Below are positions 62,282-64,000 of a stretch of DNA of 64,000 bases, one piece after another (the stretch's first letter is position 1; each line of letters opens with the position of its first letter). The notes under the pieces were generated by a model. The model made no database searches and was not told the origin of the DNA. It saw nothing but the letters and a program-made list of their open reading frames with translations. This DNA comes from Propionibacteriaceae bacterium (lineage in GTDB: Bacteria > Actinomycetota > Actinomycetes > Propionibacteriales > Propionibacteriaceae), in NCBI GenBank assembly GCA_031267645.1, contig JAIRYW010000011.1:1-64000 (forward strand), read 5' to 3'. A program made the position numbers and the translations under genes.

Positions 62282-63706
62282 TCAGTCTGGCTGGAAAGCC
62301 TCGACCGGCCGGCCAGGGGCGCGGGGAAGACCCAGTCCGCGACCGTGGAACAGGGCCAGGGCGCGCAGGAGGATGAGGACGGCCAGACCCAGGCCGCACC
62401 AACGCAGAACAGGATGGTCAGTCGAGAAGATCAGCAGGGAGGCGATCAGACAGGGCAGCAGCCAGCGGCCGGACCAGGCCAGGTAGCCGAAGAAGCTGGG
62501 CATGCGCACGCCGGCGAATTGGGCGATGGAGCGGACCATGAAATTGGGGCCGTTGCCGATGTAGGTCATGGCGCCCCAGAGGACGGCGCCGGTGCTGACC
62601 GCCACCAGGTAGACCTCGGGCACGCCGGCCACCAGGGTCACGCCCGGTTGGGCGGCCAGGCTGGAGCTGGCGGCCACCTCGAAGAAGGTGGCGTAGGTCG
62701 GGGCGTTGTCCAAGACGGCGGACAACCCGCCGCTGAACAGGTGCAAGGTGATGGCGCTCAAAGGCAGCGAACCGGCCCGTTGGTCGAGTAGGTTGAGGGC
62801 CGGCGTCATGGTCAAGAAGATGCCGATGAAGATGGCTCCGACCTCGGCGATGGGACCCCAAGTGAATCGGTTGACCTCGAACCGGGCCACCCGGTCGCCG
62901 GTCGCCCAAGACAGCCCGGCGGCGGCCAAGATGACGACCTCGCGTAAAGGTATGTAGTCCAACCAGATGGCCTGGCCGGCGTACACCGCCTCGACGTCGA
63001 TCGAAGGCAGCACGGCCACGGCGGCGATGATGACGATGAACCAGACGATGCCCCGGCCGCCCTTGAGGCCGAGCGGCTCGACGATGTCGCGGCTGACGTC
63101 CTCGTCCACCATCAGAGCCCGGTCCAAACAGAAGTACGTCACCAACAGCAGTCCGTTGACGAGCAGCCACTCCGGCCACAGGCCCAAGGTCCAGGTGAAA
63201 GGCACCCCGCGCAACATGCCCAGGAAGAGGGGCGGGTCGCCCAAGGGCGTCAGCAGGCCGCCGCAGTTGGCCAGTGTGAAAATGGCGAAGACGACGGTGT
63301 GGACGCGGTGCCGACGGTGGGCGTTCGAACGCACCATGGGACGGATCAACAACATGGCGGCGCCGGTGGTGCCGATCAGAGAGGCCAAGACGGCGCCGGC
63401 TGCCAGGAAAGCGGTGTTGACCTTGGGAGTGCCCGCCAGGTCGCCGGTCAAAGCGATGCCGCCGGCCACCACGAACAAACCGAACAGCAAGCAGACGAAC
63501 TGGGAATACTCGACCAGGGCGTGCACCACCGAGGGCCCCTGATCGATCGCGATCATGACCAGGGCGACCGGCAGGCCGAGCAGGAGCGAGACCATCAGCT
63601 GGATCTCTGGCTTCTCCCACCAGTGGGAGGTGGCGGGCAACAGGGGCAGGGTGGCGACCGCGACCAGCATGACCGCGAACGGGATCACACCCCACCAAGG
63701 AATCAC
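62282..63706 (-). CDS. NhaD-like sodium/proton antiporter (ion transporter superfamily)
   Basis: About 474 residues with 11-13 membrane helices. Family-type phrases are LLFGLFVVAGGIALTGDLAGTP, GTTGAAMLLIRPMVRSNAHRRHRVH, FTLANCGGLLTPLGDPPLFLGMLRGVPF, FSGGLSAVLDNAPTYATFFEVA and YIGNGPNFMVRSIAQ. This arrangement is that of the NhaD/citrate-transporter-like group, some members of which exchange sodium for protons. GTG 63706 is chosen since TACGGT (63718-63713) ends six bases before it; upstream residues are low-complexity. Confidence 0.88.
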   Translation of the reverse strand: MIPWWGVIPFAVMLVAVATLPLLPATSHWWEKPEIQLMVSLLLGLPVALVMIAIDQGPSVVHALVEYSQFVCLLFGLFVVAGGIALTGDLAGTPKVNTAFLAAGAVLASLIGTTGAAMLLIRPMVRSNAHRRHRVHTVVFAIFTLANCGGLLTPLGDPPLFLGMLRGVPFTWTLGLWPEWLLVNGLLLVTYFCLDRALMVDEDVSRDIVEPLGLKGGRGIVWFIVIIAAVAVLPSIDVEAVYAGQAIWLDYIPLREVVILAAAGLSWATGDRVARFEVNRFTWGPIAEVGAIFIGIFLTMTPALNLLDQRAGSLPLSAITLHLFSGGLSAVLDNAPTYATFFEVAASSSLAAQPGVTLVAGVPEVYLVAVSTGAVLWGAMTYIGNGPNFMVRSIAQFAGVRMPSFFGYLAWSGRWLLPCLIASLLIFSTDHPVLRWCGLGLAVLILLRALALFHGRGLGLPRAPGRPVEAFQPD

Positions 63707-63712
63707 CGACTC

Positions 63713-63718
63713 ACCGTA
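63713..63718 (-). promoter_or_regulatory. -10 box for the leaderless antiporter gene
   Basis: TACGGT on the minus strand, six bases before GTG 63706. The 265 bases between here and the window end hold only GC-rich low-complexity sequence. Confidence 0.45.
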
Positions 63719-63983
63719 ACCGATGCCGAGCAGGAGCGAGGTTGACGACCGGATACGGGGACCAGCTCGACCAGACCGATCGCCGGCCGATCGGACCCCC
63801 TCACCCCGGATCGACCGCTGATCGGCCGACCCCCTTCCCTCGGACCGACCCCGCCCGGCCGAACCCTTCATCCTCGAAGCGACCGCCGCCGACCGAGCCG
63901 CCCCGCCCCTCGCGCCGTCCATCGGGCCGACCGGACCGTCAGCGGATGGGAAAACTGTCCCAGGAGCATGGCATGCTGGGCCT

Positions 63984-64000
63984 GTGGCAAGTCCAGCGGC
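63984..64000 (+). CDS. possible start of a gene running off the window
   Basis: GTGGCAAGTCCAGCG lies six bases after CATGCT, close to the leaderless pattern of other genes here. Only five codons are visible, so this is tentative. Confidence 0.2.

Overview
The window is high-GC Gram-positive DNA from an actinobacterium (Actinomycetota). The support is the gene set: MurT/GatD-type genes, DUF3097, DUF5709, a WXG100 protein, a CtpE-like P-type ATPase, a long-form LeuA with a leucine leader peptide, and the actinobacterial block lepA-hemW / hrcA-dnaJ-rsmE / phoH-ybeY-era-leuA / recO-uppS. Many genes start directly at an ATG or GTG placed 6-7 bases after a TANNNT hexamer, the leaderless layout common in this phylum. 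Family-level placement is not possible by eye; Propionibacteriales or Micrococcales are guesses.

Layout. 0-6.6 kb: two paralogous lipoproteins, an AT-richer secreted SapA-like protein, and a MacAB-like tripartite ABC exporter (adaptor, ATPase, permease). 6.8-12.2 kb: a complete five-gene Opp/Dpp peptide ABC importer whose cistrons mostly overlap. 12.2-12.8 kb: a MazF/ribbon-helix-helix toxin-antitoxin pair. 12.9-25.9 kb: core genes (recO, uppS, leuA, era, CNNM transporter, ybeY, phoH, a GatD/MurT pair) interleaved with a metallo-hydrolase, an acetyl-xylan-esterase-like enzyme and an alpha/beta hydrolase. 26-31 kb: proline iminopeptidase, DUF5709, a LacI regulator with a GH1 beta-glucosidase, and a queuosine-precursor transporter. 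31-43.4 kb: an accessory surface/secretion block on the minus strand (GH43-like galactanase, 2018-residue GH59-like enzyme, a 54-residue membrane protein, a hyaluronan-synthase-like glycosyltransferase and a lipoprotein). 43.5-47.8 kb: the hrcA-dnaJ-rsmE-tgt operon under CIRCE control. 47.8-57.3 kb: metallo-hydrolase, a DeoR/LacI hybrid regulator, an ArsR/CDF metal pair, a WXG100 repeat protein with a small partner, an inositol-phosphatase-family enzyme, a P-type ATPase and DUF3097. 57.5-64 kb: hemW, lepA, rpsT, a lipoprotein and a NhaD-like antiporter.

How the parts relate. The conserved chromosomal block keeps its usual order but is split by accessory inserts. The GH59/GH43 pair suggests attack on galactan or arabinogalactan-type polymers, and both enzymes share C-terminal Ig-like modules. 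The transporter at 30.4 kb and tgt at 43.5 kb would together support queuosine salvage.

Most interesting observations: (1) a MurT/GatD pair in which all three residues of the inter-subunit glutaminase triad appear replaced; (2) a 10-base C tract right after the GH59 signal peptide, a candidate phase-variation switch; (3) a WXG100 protein with about nine Ala/Gly-rich repeats coupled to a small LpqN/Mog1-like protein; (4) a leuA leader peptide with three consecutive Leu codons nested in two perfect inverted repeats; (5) a probable CTG start codon for phoH.
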